From: Chitinilyticum litopenaei DSM 21440
Lineage (GTDB): Bacteria > Pseudomonadota > Gammaproteobacteria > Burkholderiales > Chitinibacteraceae
Direction: 5' to 3'
DNA: 61,333 bases
Assembly (NCBI RefSeq): GCF_000428145.1
Contig: NZ_ATZJ01000023.1
Coordinates: forward strand, 1 to 61,333
Made by a program: the position numbers and the translations under genes. Below, piece after piece: positions 1 to 8,973 of this stretch. Under the pieces are notes generated by a model. It was not told the origin of the DNA. It ran no database searches and worked only from the letters and a program-made list of their open reading frames with translations. Numbering within the stretch: the first letter of the stretch is position 1; each line of letters begins with the position of its first letter.

Positions 1-206
1 TGTTTCCGGCACTGCGTGCACTGAAAGAGGGGATGCGTGCGGTTCCCGATGCGGTAACAGGCGGTGTGCTGGCAATGCGGACAACGGAAACCCTGTGGCC
101 AGCGGGCTTTTTCCAGTGCGGCCTGGCATTGCGGCTCGGTGCCAAAGCGCCGCTGGAATTCCGGTAGCGAGAGGCCGCGCTGAAATTGCACGAGATTCAT
201 GGACAT
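1..206 (-). CDS. IS1595-type transposase, N-terminal fragment cut by the window edge
   Basis: The reverse strand reads MSMNLVQFQRGLSLPEF and continues without a stop to the window edge (68 codons seen). A zinc-ribbon pair, CPHC near residue 43 and CTQC near residue 65, follows a segment of the ALEKARWPQGFRCPHC type. This arrangement is typical of the N-terminus of IS1595 (ISXO2-like) transposases. The start at 206 has the SD-like GGAGAG about 6 nt upstream; a second ATG lies at 200. The DDE catalytic part is outside the window, so intactness cannot be judged. I could not fix the IS end or its inverted repeat in 207-295. Confidence 0.75.
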   Translation of the reverse strand, partial: MSMNLVQFQRGLSLPEFQRRFGTEPQCQAALEKARWPQGFRCPHCQHTACYRIGNRTHPLFQCTQCRK

Positions 207-295
207 GATTGCTCTCCTGCTTGGGTTCTGCTTTCAGCATAGTTCAGCAAAAATCTGTAAGCTGAGGAGTCTTGCTAATCAGGAAGCAAAATGAA

Positions 296-323
296 AAAGG
301 GGAAAGCAGTTGCTTTCCCCTTT
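296..323 (-). terminator. Rho-independent terminator of the first porin gene
   Basis: AAAGGGGAAAGCA (296-308) is perfectly complementary to TGCTTTCCCCTTT (311-323). On the minus strand the stem is followed by a run of five T. It lies 35 bp past the porin stop codon. Confidence 0.85.
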
Positions 324-355
324 CGCTAATCAGTCAACTGTAAACAGTCAGACGA

Positions 356-1375
356 TTAGAAACCGGTCCAAACGCCAACCATGTAGTAGGTCAGGTCGCC
401 AGCTTTTTCGTTGCGGTTCTGGATACGACCATAAGCAACGGTGTTCTTGGACAGGCTGTAACCATACTCAGCGGAGATGATGTCGCCAGCCTTGCCGAAG
501 TTGTCACCGTCGAACTGGTGCCAGCTACCCTTGACGTAGTTCTTGCCCCAGCCGTAGGTGGCGCCGATGATCCAGTCGTAGGAATCAACCTTGGAGGAAC
601 CCGGATACTCGATGGCTTGGTAGTTGTACAGGCCACGTACGTTCAGACCGAAGTCGAAACCGTAAGTAGCGCCGATGTACCATTGCTCAGCTTCGCTGCC
701 AGCGGCCCAGATGTCGTTGCCGAACAGGTAGCCAGCGTTCAGGTTGAAGCTGCCAGCACCGAAAGCAACGCTCAGGTCGGTCACGTTGGAGTCACCGATC
801 TTGCCTACACCGGTAGTCGCCCAGTTATCCCAGCTGTGCTGGATACCGAAGCTGAAGCCACCGAAGTTCGGGGATTGGTAGTTAACGGAGGACGGAGCGA
901 AGATCAGGGAAGTCAGCTTGCCTTCGTGGCCAGCCGGACCCCAGTTACGCTCAACCAGCTGCCAGTTGCCGCCCTGACCGTACGGCCAGTCCAGAACCAG
1001 GTAGCTGTTGAAGAACTGACGACCAACCTTCAGGGAACCCCAGTCACCAGCGAAACCAACCCAAGCTTCACGACCGCCCCAGGTATTTTGGTTAACCAGT
1101 TCGGAGTAATCGTTTTCGATGTTGTTACGGCCGGACGGATCACCAGTATTCAGCTTCTGGGAAACTTTCCAGATCAGCTTGCCGCCCATATCGAGCTTGT
1201 CGGAACCGTTGAAATCGATTTGCAGGCCACGATCCAAGCCTTGCTGGGTGTCACCCTTATCCCAGTCATAAACCACGAAGTTCATTTCCATGGAACCGGT
1301 GATGGATACTTCGGCCATGGCCGGAGCAGCGAAGGCACCAGCGATAGCAGCAGCGATCAGAACACGCTTGAACAT
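356..1375 (-). CDS. Outer-membrane porin (Gram-negative porin, Porin_4 type)
   Basis: A 339-residue precursor that should form a trimeric 16-stranded beta-barrel for passive diffusion of small solutes across the outer membrane. It opens with a classical signal peptide, MFKRVLIAAAIAGAFAAPAMA, cut before EVSITG. It contains the KLIWKVSQ and GGREAWVGFAGDWGSLKVGRQ motifs of betaproteobacterial porins and ends in a C-terminal Phe (VGVWTGF), the outer-membrane assembly signal. The start is supported by AGGAG 8 nt upstream. It is a single-gene unit with its own terminator. Substrate selectivity cannot be read from the sequence. It is clearly diverged from the second porin at 9759. Confidence 0.93.
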   Translation of the reverse strand: MFKRVLIAAAIAGAFAAPAMAEVSITGSMEMNFVVYDWDKGDTQQGLDRGLQIDFNGSDKLDMGGKLIWKVSQKLNTGDPSGRNNIENDYSELVNQNTWGGREAWVGFAGDWGSLKVGRQFFNSYLVLDWPYGQGGNWQLVERNWGPAGHEGKLTSLIFAPSSVNYQSPNFGGFSFGIQHSWDNWATTGVGKIGDSNVTDLSVAFGAGSFNLNAGYLFGNDIWAAGSEAEQWYIGATYGFDFGLNVRGLYNYQAIEYPGSSKVDSYDWIIGATYGWGKNYVKGSWHQFDGDNFGKAGDIISAEYGYSLSKNTVAYGRIQNRNEKAGDLTYYMVGVWTGF

Positions 1376-1566
1376 TTAGTTTTCTCCTAGACACGAGAGG
1401 TTTTTATAAACCACCTGTATTAACACCACACACCTGAATGTTTGGTGCCTACAGACCGAAGCATACTAGGGCGGAAAGACGAGAAGCAAATCCGGATTCG
1501 GCTCTCCGGCAATGTGTTGGGCCGATGCAACAACAGCCCAAAGCATGCCCGGGACGCGCAGGCGGC

Positions 1567-2328
1567 TCAATCCACCAATGCCCGGCGCTCGCGCTCCAGC
1601 TGCACCAGCACACGCTGCAGATTGGCTTCAACCGCGTGCGTGAACTTGAGGTATTGGCAACCGACAAACCAGCGTGTCCCACTGTTCAGACGGGCCTCGC
1701 GCACGCTGCGTACTTCAAAGCCCAGCTTCAGCACGCCTTGCGCTCCCAATTCCAGCCACGCCTCCTCATATTGCTGGCCAGCCTCGACCCGCCCCGCCAG
1801 ACCGGCCGGCAGCCAGGCGCCGAAACCGCCCAGCGAAATGTCGTGCAGGTCCATGCGCAGCTCCGCCCCATCGGCGAGTCGGGCACGGCAGAAATAGGGC
1901 TTGGCGACGGGTGTGGTCAGGCGGAAATATTCGCGGCGCTGCAGCTTGATCAGATCAGGCGGAAATGCGGCGGTGAATGCCGGTTTTCCCTCAAATTGGC
2001 ACAACTGCGCACCGGCAATCGAAAACTGCACCTTGACGCCATCGGGCGCCGCGACCAGCAAGATCTTGTCGGCGCGCCGCAAGGCGTCGTTGCTGGGAGC
2101 ATGGCCGCCAACATCGAACACAAAGGTTTTGGCCTTGACGTCCACGGCCAGTACCCTGGTCAGCAGCATGTCATGCCCCTGATTGAAGTAGGCAGCGAGC
2201 GCTGTGGCGTTGCTGGCGAGCTGCCGCAACTCATAGCCGATGGCCATGGGCGCCGTGAGGACATACGGCGCAAGATCCAGTTCATTGCCCAGCGGCTGCT
2301 GCTGGATAGACTCTACTTGATTGGCCAT
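1567..2328 (-). CDS. YcgR-like flagellar brake / PilZ-domain c-di-GMP receptor
   Basis: A protein of 253 residues, close to the 244 of E. coli YcgR. Residues 1-115 resemble the YcgR N-terminal domain and residues 120-240 form a PilZ domain. The c-di-GMP-binding signatures are present: the Arg-rich QRREYFR before the barrel and DISLGGFGAWLP inside it. Known YcgR proteins bind c-di-GMP and slow the flagellar motor, but no flagellar gene lies in this window, so a type IV pilus or other target is equally open. It is the last gene of a minus-strand run, 71 bp after the Sco-like gene. The 190 bp between its stop side and the porin start (1376-1566) hold no gene. Confidence 0.85.
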   Translation of the reverse strand: MANQVESIQQQPLGNELDLAPYVLTAPMAIGYELRQLASNATALAAYFNQGHDMLLTRVLAVDVKAKTFVFDVGGHAPSNDALRRADKILLVAAPDGVKVQFSIAGAQLCQFEGKPAFTAAFPPDLIKLQRREYFRLTTPVAKPYFCRARLADGAELRMDLHDISLGGFGAWLPAGLAGRVEAGQQYEEAWLELGAQGVLKLGFEVRSVREARLNSGTRWFVGCQYLKFTHAVEANLQRVLVQLERERRALVD

Positions 2329-2399
2329 GGACAGCTTTGAAACTCCAGATACGGTAAGCCAAGATGAGTGTGCACGCTGCGCGCACCATACCCATCTCC

Positions 2400-2990
2400 C
2401 TATTGATCTTCCTGCAACAGCAAGCGAAGGTCATGCAGCAATACCCCCGGGTCACTACCATAGTTGACCAGCACGCGGGTCTTGCCGCTGCGATCCAGCA
2501 GGTAGGTGGCAGCGGTATGATCGACGGTATAACTCTCCCCGCTGCCCTGCTTCTGATAAATGACCTGGAAGGTCTTGGCCACTGCGGCGATCTGCGCCTC
2601 GCTGCCGGTCAGTCCGACAAAAGACGGGTGAAAAGCCGGCACATAGTGCTTCAGCAGTTCGGGCTTGTCGCGCGCGGGATCGACCGAAACAAACAGCACC
2701 TGCACGTCTTGCGCAGCCGGGCCCAGTTCGGCAAAGGCCGCACGCATTTCCGCCAGCGTCGTTGGGCACACATCCGGACAGTGCGTGTAGCCAAAAAACA
2801 GCGCAACCACCTTGCCGCGATAATCAGCCAGCGTGCGGGGGCGGCCATCGGCATCCTGCAGGCGGAAATCCCCCCCGATTCCCTGCCCGGTGATGTCCAC
2901 CCCCTGAAATACCGGCGCCGGCGCGCACGCCGCCAGCAGCAAGCCCAAGGCCAGCAGCACGGGCCGCAGCGCGAGAGTCCAGAAACGCAT
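2400..2990 (-). CDS. SCO1/SenC-family copper chaperone lipoprotein
   Basis: Sco proteins act in the periplasm as thioredoxin-fold copper chaperones or thiol reductases for assembly of the CuA site of cytochrome oxidases. The copper/redox motif CPDVCPTTLAEM is present, followed by the distal histidine in YTVDHTAATYLLD and the FFGYTHCPD signature. The N-terminus MRFWTLALRPVLLALGLLLA ends in a lipobox with Cys22, so it is likely a lipoprotein. The start at 2990 is chosen because GGGAG lies 8 nt upstream; an ATG at 2996 has only 2 nt spacing. It starts 14 nt after the bioD stop, so it is probably cotranscribed with bioD. No oxidase genes are nearby. Confidence 0.88.
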   Translation of the reverse strand: MRFWTLALRPVLLALGLLLAACAPAPVFQGVDITGQGIGGDFRLQDADGRPRTLADYRGKVVALFFGYTHCPDVCPTTLAEMRAAFAELGPAAQDVQVLFVSVDPARDKPELLKHYVPAFHPSFVGLTGSEAQIAAVAKTFQVIYQKQGSGESYTVDHTAATYLLDRSGKTRVLVNYGSDPGVLLHDLRLLLQEDQ

Positions 2991-3004
2991 CGTCATTGCT
3001 CCCA

Positions 3005-3715
3005 TCAGGCATTCAGCGGCAAGCCGCTCTCCACTCGGGCATCGGCAAGCAGCAAGCCGGATGCACACAGCAGGACGCCGGCATCGGCATCGCGCGCATA
3101 CGCAACCTCACCCAGCAGCGGCGCCGGCAACACCGCTTGCAGATAAGCCAGGTTTTCCGCGTAGCGCGCCATGTCCGGATCAAGCGCATTGGCAATCCAG
3201 CCCGCCAGGCGACAACCGGCAAGGCGGATGGCCTGCTCGGTCAGCCGTGCGTGATTGATGCAGCCCAGCCGCATGCCCACCACCAGAATGACCGGCAAGT
3301 CCAGTCTGATGGCCAGATCGGCCATGCTGTGCGCCTCGTCCAGCGGCGCGAGCCAGCCGCCTGCCCCTTCTACAAGCACAATATCGGCGCTCTGCCGCAA
3401 TTCTTCTGCGCAACGGGCAATCAGATCCAGATCGATGGCAACCCCGGCTTCCGCCGCAGCCAGATGCGGCGAGATCGGTGGCTCAAAACGATAGGGATTG
3501 ACCAGGGCCAGCGGCGCCGCCACATTGCTGGCGGCGGCATGCAGCGCGACATCGCGGTTCCACAACTCCCCGGCACGCCATTCGCAACCCGAAGCGACCG
3601 GCTTCATGCCGACACTGCGATAGCCCTGGCTGACCAGGCCGCGCAGCAATTGCGCAGTCACCACCGTTTTACCGACATCGGTATCGGTGCCCGTAATGAA
3701 ATAAGCAATACCCAT
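3005..3715 (-). CDS. bioD: Dethiobiotin synthetase
   Basis: BioD carries out the ATP-dependent carboxylation of 7,8-diaminopelargonate to dethiobiotin, the penultimate step of biotin synthesis, in the cytoplasm. The protein (236 residues) starts MGIAYFITGTDTDVGKT, which carries the P-loop GTDTDVGKT. The VEGAGGWLAPL motif and KPVASG are also seen. The ATG at 3715 is preferred over an in-frame GTG at 3727. It follows bioC by 43 bp, a gap that holds a diverged copy of the palindromic repeat. The grouping with bioC indicates a biotin operon fragment; bioA, bioB and bioF are not in the window. Confidence 0.93.
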   Translation of the reverse strand: MGIAYFITGTDTDVGKTVVTAQLLRGLVSQGYRSVGMKPVASGCEWRAGELWNRDVALHAAASNVAAPLALVNPYRFEPPISPHLAAAEAGVAIDLDLIARCAEELRQSADIVLVEGAGGWLAPLDEAHSMADLAIRLDLPVILVVGMRLGCINHARLTEQAIRLAGCRLAGWIANALDPDMARYAENLAYLQAVLPAPLLGEVAYARDADAGVLLCASGLLLADARVESGLPLNA

Positions 3716-3717
3716 AG

Positions 3718-3766
3718 ACCTACACACCTACAAGCAAATAGCCTGATTGGCTAGCGCCTCATACCC
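3718..3766. repeat. Diverged copy of the 49-bp palindromic repeat (bioC/bioD gap)
   Basis: The right arm GGCTAGCGCCTCATACCC (3749-3766) follows a 13-nt spacer and a weakly matching left arm ACCTACACACCTACAAGC (3718-3735). The arm and spacer lengths equal those of the better copies. Its right end overlaps the last codons and stop of bioC (GGGTATGA on the minus strand). Confidence 0.45.
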
Positions 3767-4661
3767 CACCCAAGCGCGGACGAAACTCGATAATCTGCGC
3801 ACCATCCGGCAGGCGCTTCGCCGCGCTGCGCTCCGGCTTCCAGGCATGACCGTAGATCACTTCATAGGTGCAGGGCAAGACACCCTCGCGCCGGAAAGGC
3901 TCGTACTGCTGCTGCACCCGTTGCCAGGCGGCCTTGCCGAACAGGCCATGACGACGGCCGAGCGTGTGGTTAGCCGCGCCGATCTCTTTCAGGTCGCGCA
4001 TGACCGCGCGCGCATCCGGATAGGTCAGCGTCAGGTGCTCCATCTCCATCACCGGAGCGGCAAAGCCCTGCTGCCCCAGCGCATCGCCGAGATCATGCAT
4101 GTCGATGAAACGGTTGACGTGGCTGTAGCCGTCAATACCGGCAAAGGCGGCGCGCAATTCCTGCAGCGTATCCGGGCCGAGCGTGGCAAACATCAGCAGC
4201 CCCCCCGGCTTCAGGACGCGGAGAAACTCACCGAAGGCCAGGTCGGGTGTATTACACCACTGCAGTGTCAGACTGGACCAGATGACGTCGACCGAGTCAT
4301 CGGCCAGCGGCAACGCCTCGATATCGCCGGCCAGCAGCAGCGGGCGCTGGCGATCACGCAGGCCGAACAGACTCTTGATGCTGGTCGGCTGCTTTTTGTG
4401 CAACTCGCGCAACATGGCCGGCGCCAGATCCAGCGCCAGCATCTGCGCATCCGGATAGCGCTGCCGCAAGCCAGCCAGGGCTTGCCCCGTGCCGCAACCG
4501 GCATCCAGCACGCGCAGCGGCGACACCTTGATCAGCTGCAGGCGCTCCAGCATGCGCGCGACCACCTCGCGCTGCAGCACGGCAGCGGCGTCATAGGCTG
4601 GCGCGGCCCGGTCAAAGGCCTGGCGCACCGCCGCCTTGTCGGTGAAGAACGCCTCGCTCAT
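3759..4661 (-). CDS. bioC: Malonyl-[ACP] O-methyltransferase
   Basis: BioC methylates malonyl-ACP with S-adenosylmethionine, so that fatty acid synthesis can build the pimeloyl moiety of biotin. The 300-residue protein begins with the BioC-like KAAVRQAFDRAAPAYDAAAVLQ segment. SAM motif I is VLDAGCGTGQAL (about residues 50-61), and IEALPLADDSVDVIWSSLTLQW is the motif II/III region. The start overlaps the DedA stop by 4 bp (ATGA), so translation is probably coupled. bioD follows. The C-terminus runs into a repeat copy, which may have reshaped the last residues. Confidence 0.92.
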   Translation of the reverse strand: MSEAFFTDKAAVRQAFDRAAPAYDAAAVLQREVVARMLERLQLIKVSPLRVLDAGCGTGQALAGLRQRYPDAQMLALDLAPAMLRELHKKQPTSIKSLFGLRDRQRPLLLAGDIEALPLADDSVDVIWSSLTLQWCNTPDLAFGEFLRVLKPGGLLMFATLGPDTLQELRAAFAGIDGYSHVNRFIDMHDLGDALGQQGFAAPVMEMEHLTLTYPDARAVMRDLKEIGAANHTLGRRHGLFGKAAWQRVQQQYEPFRREGVLPCTYEVIYGHAWKPERSAAKRLPDGAQIIEFRPRLGGV

Positions 4662-5299
4662 GCCGCGCTCTTGCTCAGGCGAGCCTTGGCGACCTCAATC
4701 AGCGCCGGCAGGATGGACACAAAGATGATGCCGATGATGATGGCGGTCAGGTTTTTCTGGATAAAGGGGATGCTGCCCAGCAGATAGCCGGCAGCCAGCA
4801 GCGAGCCCACCCAGATGGCAGCACCGCTCACGTTGTAGATCAGGAATTTGCGGTAGGTCATCTCGGCCATGCCGGCCACAAAGGGGGCAAAGGTACGCAC
4901 GATGGGCACGAAGCGCGCGATGATGATGGTCTTGCCGCCGTATTTCTCGAAAAAGGCGTGGGTCTTGTCCAGGTATTCGCGGCGGAAAATTTTCGAATCG
5001 GGCCGGGCAAACAGCTTGTGGCCAAAATAGCGCCCGATGGTGTAGTTGACCGCATCGCCCAGCACGGCAGCGATGAACAGCAGGATGCCCAGCAGCCAGA
5101 CATCCAGCAGCCCGCCACCGCACAGCATGCCGGCAACAAACAGCAGCGAATCACCCGGCAGGAACGGCGTCACCACCAGACCGGTTTCGCAAAAGATCAC
5201 CAGAAAGAGGATGAGGTAGCTCCATGGTCCGAATGCGGTAACCAGATCACGCAGATGCGTGTCGAGATGGAGAAACAGATCAATGACATTGAAGTCCAT
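4658..5299 (-). CDS. DedA-family (VTT-domain) inner-membrane protein
   Basis: A 213-residue polytopic membrane protein. The DedA signatures are present: an acidic residue and TPFLPGDSLLF near residues 38-52, the Gly-rich GDAVNYTIGRYFGHKLF, and ARFVPIVRTFAPFVAGMAEM around residues 128-147. DedA proteins are linked to undecaprenyl-phosphate or lipid flipping and membrane energetics; the substrate of this one is unknown. The start has AAGGA 6 nt upstream. It is the first gene of the dedA-bioC-bioD-sco run, an unusual partner for biotin genes. Confidence 0.9.
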   Translation of the reverse strand: MDFNVIDLFLHLDTHLRDLVTAFGPWSYLILFLVIFCETGLVVTPFLPGDSLLFVAGMLCGGGLLDVWLLGILLFIAAVLGDAVNYTIGRYFGHKLFARPDSKIFRREYLDKTHAFFEKYGGKTIIIARFVPIVRTFAPFVAGMAEMTYRKFLIYNVSGAAIWVGSLLAAGYLLGSIPFIQKNLTAIIIGIIFVSILPALIEVAKARLSKSAA

Positions 5300-5324
5300 G
5301 GGGCATCCTTGTTCAGACGAAAAC

Positions 5325-5347
5325 GCCGACGAATGAACCGTCGGCGC
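5325..5347 (-). terminator. Terminator of the yajC-secD-secF operon
   Basis: On the minus strand, CGCCGACG and CGTCGGCG form an 8-bp stem with a 7-nt loop, followed by TTTT. It lies 22 bp past the secF stop. Confidence 0.75.
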
Positions 5348-5369
5348 AAAGGCAATGCTGGCGAAACGA

Positions 5370-6308
5370 CTAAACGACCGCTTCTTCCTTGATCACCTCG
5401 GGCTTGACCATGTTATCGCGACTCACCCCCAGCATCAGCAGCAGGGGGGACGCCACCAGCACCGAGGAGTAAATGCCGAACACGATGCCGATGGTCAGCG
5501 CCATCGAGAAGCCGTGCAGCGCGGCGCCACCGAAGATCAGCATCGACAGCACCATGGCCTCGGTCGAGGCGTGCGTGATGATGGTACGGCTCATAGTTGC
5601 CGTAATGGCGTTGTCGATGATTTCCGGCACGCTCTTGCCACGCATGTTTGGCTTGTGGAAGTTTTCGCGAATCCGGTCAAACACCACCACCGACTCGTTC
5701 ACCGAATAACCGAGCACCGCCAGCACGCCGGCCAGCACCGCCAGCGAGAACTCCCACTGGAAAAAGGCAAAACAGCCAAGAATGATCACCACATCATGCA
5801 TGTTGGCGATCACCGCCGAAACGGCAAAGCGCCATTCAAAGCGGATCGCCAGATAAATGATGATGCCCAGACATACCAGCGTCAGCGCGGTGAGGCCATG
5901 ACTGACCAGCTCCTCACCGACGGAAGGCCCGATGAACTCGACCTTCATCACCTTGACGTCCGGACGCGACTGCTTGAGCACCTGCAGTACCTGATCGGAC
6001 AGCTGCGCGCTGGTTTTGCCCTTGATATTGGGCAAGCGCACCATGACATCGCGGGTCGTGCCCATGGCCTGCACCTGCGATTCGCCGTACTTCAGCGTGT
6101 CCACCTGCACGCGGATCTTCTGCAGGTCAGCCGGCTGCTCGTAGCGCAGTTCGATCACGGTCCCGCCGGTGAATTCCACGCCAAAATTCAGCCCCTTGAA
6201 GACCAGGAAAAAGACGGCCAGTACAAAGGTGATCAGCGAAATCGCCGTCGTGAGCTTGCCGTAGCTCATGAAGGGAATGTCGCGCTTGATATGGAAAAAC
6301 TCGATCAT
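5370..6308 (-). CDS. secF: Protein translocase subunit SecF
   Basis: SecF pairs with SecD in the SecDF accessory complex, which uses the proton motive force to help pull proteins through SecYEG. The 312-residue protein has TM1 near residues 20-38, a periplasmic segment starting LNFGVEFTGGTVIEL, and five C-terminal TM helices. These carry the conserved GYSVNESVVVFDRIRE and RTIITHAST motifs of the RND fold. It starts 13 bp after the secD stop, within one operon with yajC and secD, and is closed by the hairpin at 5325. Confidence 0.96.
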   Translation of the reverse strand: MIEFFHIKRDIPFMSYGKLTTAISLITFVLAVFFLVFKGLNFGVEFTGGTVIELRYEQPADLQKIRVQVDTLKYGESQVQAMGTTRDVMVRLPNIKGKTSAQLSDQVLQVLKQSRPDVKVMKVEFIGPSVGEELVSHGLTALTLVCLGIIIYLAIRFEWRFAVSAVIANMHDVVIILGCFAFFQWEFSLAVLAGVLAVLGYSVNESVVVFDRIRENFHKPNMRGKSVPEIIDNAITATMSRTIITHASTEAMVLSMLIFGGAALHGFSMALTIGIVFGIYSSVLVASPLLLMLGVSRDNMVKPEVIKEEAVV

Positions 6309-6321
6309 GTCGGCAACTCCC

Positions 6322-8151
6322 TTAAACCGCGAGCGAGGTCACACGGCGACGGTAGCCGTAGACCAGATTGATGAGGCCGCGCGAGAAGAACACCGCGCTG
6401 AACATGGAGGTGAGAATGCCAAGACAGTGAACCACGGCAAAGCCGCGCACCGCGCCTGAGCCAAACATCAGGAGTGCGATGCCGGCAATCAGCGTGGTCA
6501 CGTTGGAGTCGAGAATCGTGGCAAAGGCATGGCGATAGCCTTCGGAAATGGCCATCTGCGGGCTCATGCCATTGCGCACCTCTTCACGCACGCGCTCGTT
6601 GATCAGCACGTTGGAGTCGATTGCCATGCCCAGCGCCAGCGCGATGGCCGCAATGCCGGGCAAGGTCAGCGTGGCCTGCAGCATCGACAGCAGCGCCAGC
6701 AGGAAAAGCACATTCACACCCAGCGCGATCGCCGACACGACACCAAACACGCGGTAGTAGATCATCATGAAGATGGCGATGGCCAGGAAACCGTACAGCG
6801 TCGAGTTGAAGCCCTTCTGGATGTTTTCCTTGCCAAGGCTCGGGCCAATGGTGCGCTCCTCGACGATGTTCATCGGCGCGGCAAGCGAGCCTGCGCGCAC
6901 CAGCAGTGAAATGTCGCTGGCCTCCTTGACCGTCATGCCGCCGCCTTCGATCACGAAGCTGCCACCGAGCTCGCTATTGATGCGCGGCGAAGTGATGACT
7001 TCACCCTTGCCCTTTTCGACCAGGACGATCGCCATGTACTTGCCCAGATTCTCGCGGGTCAGGTCGCGGAAGATACTGGCCCCCAGCGAATCAAGCTCGA
7101 TGCCGATCACCGGATTGTTGTTCTGGTCAAAACGCGGCTCGGCCTTGACGATATTGTCGCCGGTCAGCTCGACTTCCTTCTTGATCAGGATGGATTCCAC
7201 CTGTCCCTGGCGCACGCCAGCCATCGGCAGCAGCTCGTAGCCGGCCGGGACCTCGCCATTCTGGGCGCCCATGATGCGCCCCGGATCCATGTCGGCCATG
7301 CGCACTTCCAGCGAAGCCGTGCGACCGAGAATATCCTTGGCCTTAGCGGTATCCTGCACGCCTGGCAACTGCACCACGATGCGGCCTTCACCCTGCTGCT
7401 GGATGATGGGTTCGGCCACCCCCAGTTCGTTTACCCGGTTGTGCAGCGTCGTGATGTTCTGCGCCACGGCATCATTTTTCAGCTGGCTCAATGCCTGCTG
7501 GCTGTATGCGGCAGTAATGCGGAAAACGCCATCGGCCTTGACCGGGGTCAGCTGCAGATCAGGCATGGCCTTTTTCAGCACGGCCAGCGCGGCATCGACG
7601 GTTTCGGCATCGCGCAGCTGCACCGAAACACTGTCGCGGTCAACCACGACACGGCCATAACGGATTTTCTTGTCCTTGAGTTCACGGCGGATGCTGCTGC
7701 CGATTTTCTGCAGCTGCTTGTCCACTGCGGCCTTCATGTCGACCTCGAGCAGGAAGTGCACGCCGCCGCGCAGGTCCAGGCCGAGAAACATCGGCTTGGC
7801 GCCCAGCTTCTCCAGCCAGTCCGGCGTATTGGACAGCAGGTTGAGCGCCACGATGTAATCTTCGCCCAGTGCATGCTGGATGACATCCTTGGCGCGAATC
7901 TGCTGCTCGACATCCTTGAAGCGGAACTTCAGCGTATCGGCACCGGGCAGCACGGCAGCGGGCACGATGCCAGCCTTGCCAAGCTCGGCAACAACATGGC
8001 TGCGCACGGCTTCATCGAGCTTGGCCGAAGAGCGGGCAACCGAGATCTGCACGGCGGGGCTTTCACCGTAAAAATTCGGAATGGTATAGATCAGGCTGAC
8101 CACCAGGGCCACAGCCATGATGGTGTATTTCCACCAAGGATAACGATTCAT
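6322..8151 (-). CDS. secD: Protein translocase subunit SecD
   Basis: The larger subunit of SecDF (609 residues; E. coli 615). The N-terminal TM helix (MAVALVVSLIYTIP) is followed by the large periplasmic P1 domain with DLRGGVHFLLEVDM near residue 125. The C-terminal RND-type membrane domain has ALGMAIDSNVLINERVREE, whose Asp and Arg serve proton coupling in the family. Gene order yajC-secD-secF is the usual one; the tgt and queA genes often found upstream are replaced here by a tRNA gene. Confidence 0.96.
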   Translation of the reverse strand: MNRYPWWKYTIMAVALVVSLIYTIPNFYGESPAVQISVARSSAKLDEAVRSHVVAELGKAGIVPAAVLPGADTLKFRFKDVEQQIRAKDVIQHALGEDYIVALNLLSNTPDWLEKLGAKPMFLGLDLRGGVHFLLEVDMKAAVDKQLQKIGSSIRRELKDKKIRYGRVVVDRDSVSVQLRDAETVDAALAVLKKAMPDLQLTPVKADGVFRITAAYSQQALSQLKNDAVAQNITTLHNRVNELGVAEPIIQQQGEGRIVVQLPGVQDTAKAKDILGRTASLEVRMADMDPGRIMGAQNGEVPAGYELLPMAGVRQGQVESILIKKEVELTGDNIVKAEPRFDQNNNPVIGIELDSLGASIFRDLTRENLGKYMAIVLVEKGKGEVITSPRINSELGGSFVIEGGGMTVKEASDISLLVRAGSLAAPMNIVEERTIGPSLGKENIQKGFNSTLYGFLAIAIFMMIYYRVFGVVSAIALGVNVLFLLALLSMLQATLTLPGIAAIALALGMAIDSNVLINERVREEVRNGMSPQMAISEGYRHAFATILDSNVTTLIAGIALLMFGSGAVRGFAVVHCLGILTSMFSAVFFSRGLINLVYGYRRRVTSLAV

Positions 8152-8225
8152 GGGACTTCCCCTGAGCGTGTGCCGGAAGGCACAAGGCAGCGGCCGGTCA
8201 CGCCGGCCGCATTGTTCTTATGGTC

Positions 8226-8549
8226 TTACTTGTTGCTTTTCAGCGTGCCCTTTTCCAGCTTCTGGCCGATGGCGCCGCGCTGAACCAGCATTTCCACGCC
8301 GTCGGCAACTTCAACGGTCACGAACTTGTCGTTGAGCTTGACGATCTTGGCTACCGTGCCGCCAACCACCACTTCGTCGCCCTTTTGCAATTCTTCGAGC
8401 ATTTTCTGGTGCTCCTTGGCCTTCTTCTGCTGCGGACGGATCATCAGCAGCCAGAACAGCACAAAGATCACGATCATCGGCAAGAAGGACATGAAGCCGG
8501 CTTCGGGAGAAGCGGCACCGGCATTCGCATACGCGGATGGGATCAGCAT
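8226..8549 (-). CDS. yajC: Sec translocon accessory protein YajC
   Basis: A small (107-residue) inner-membrane protein that associates with SecDF. One TM helix, FLPMIVIFVLFWLLMI, is followed by RPQQKKAKEHQKML and a basic/acidic C-terminal domain (GDEVVVGGTVAKIV), the standard YajC layout. The start MLIPSAYANAG at 8549 matches the family start (MFISNAYA-like) and has ACAGGG about 8 nt upstream; the longer reading begins with TTG. First gene of the yajC-secD-secF operon. Confidence 0.93.
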   Translation of the reverse strand: MLIPSAYANAGAASPEAGFMSFLPMIVIFVLFWLLMIRPQQKKAKEHQKMLEELQKGDEVVVGGTVAKIVKLNDKFVTVEVADGVEMLVQRGAIGQKLEKGTLKSNK

Positions 8550-8700
8550 GAATAAACCCTGTAAGTTGAAAACTGACAAAACGGCCCATAATAGCCGCAG
8601 CGCCCGGCAAAATCCACATTGGCATGACCGGCGCGCAAGGCAGTCTGAGTTTCATGCCGCAAATTGGTTCAAGACCAGCCTGGCCGGCAGTCCAGAAATG

Positions 8701-8732
8701 ACAAACCCCCGTCGCAAGCGACGAGGGTTTGT
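8701..8732 (-). terminator. Hairpin terminator after the CAT tRNA gene
   Basis: ACAAACCC (8701-8708) pairs with GGGTTTGT (8725-8732), and GTCGC pairs with GCGAC around a tight loop. It lies 21 bp past the tRNA 3' end on the minus strand. The T-run is poor, so it may act as a processing stem. Confidence 0.6.
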
Positions 8733-8753
8733 GTGCACTTCCCGGTTAAATTC

Positions 8754-8832
<79 letters not shown>

Positions 8833-8973
8833 GTACGCCCGAAGGTGGATTGCCTTGGGCAGGCGGAGGATTGTAGTGGAAAGCCCCATGTGCGCCAAGC
8901 CTTCGCACATAGCCAAGCAGGGCGGCTTTCCCCTAGAATCGTTCTTTTGCCAAAGACAGCACTGCACATCACC

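Noticed and set aside
518..1390. A 290-codon open frame on the plus strand opposite the first porin
   Set aside because: It is a shadow of the porin gene: no domain, no SD, and the minus strand has signal peptide, C-terminal Phe and terminator.
2345..2393. Possible further copy of the 49-bp repeat before the YcgR gene
   Set aside because: Only the right end (GCTGCGCGCACCATACCC) fits; the left arm does not match in register.
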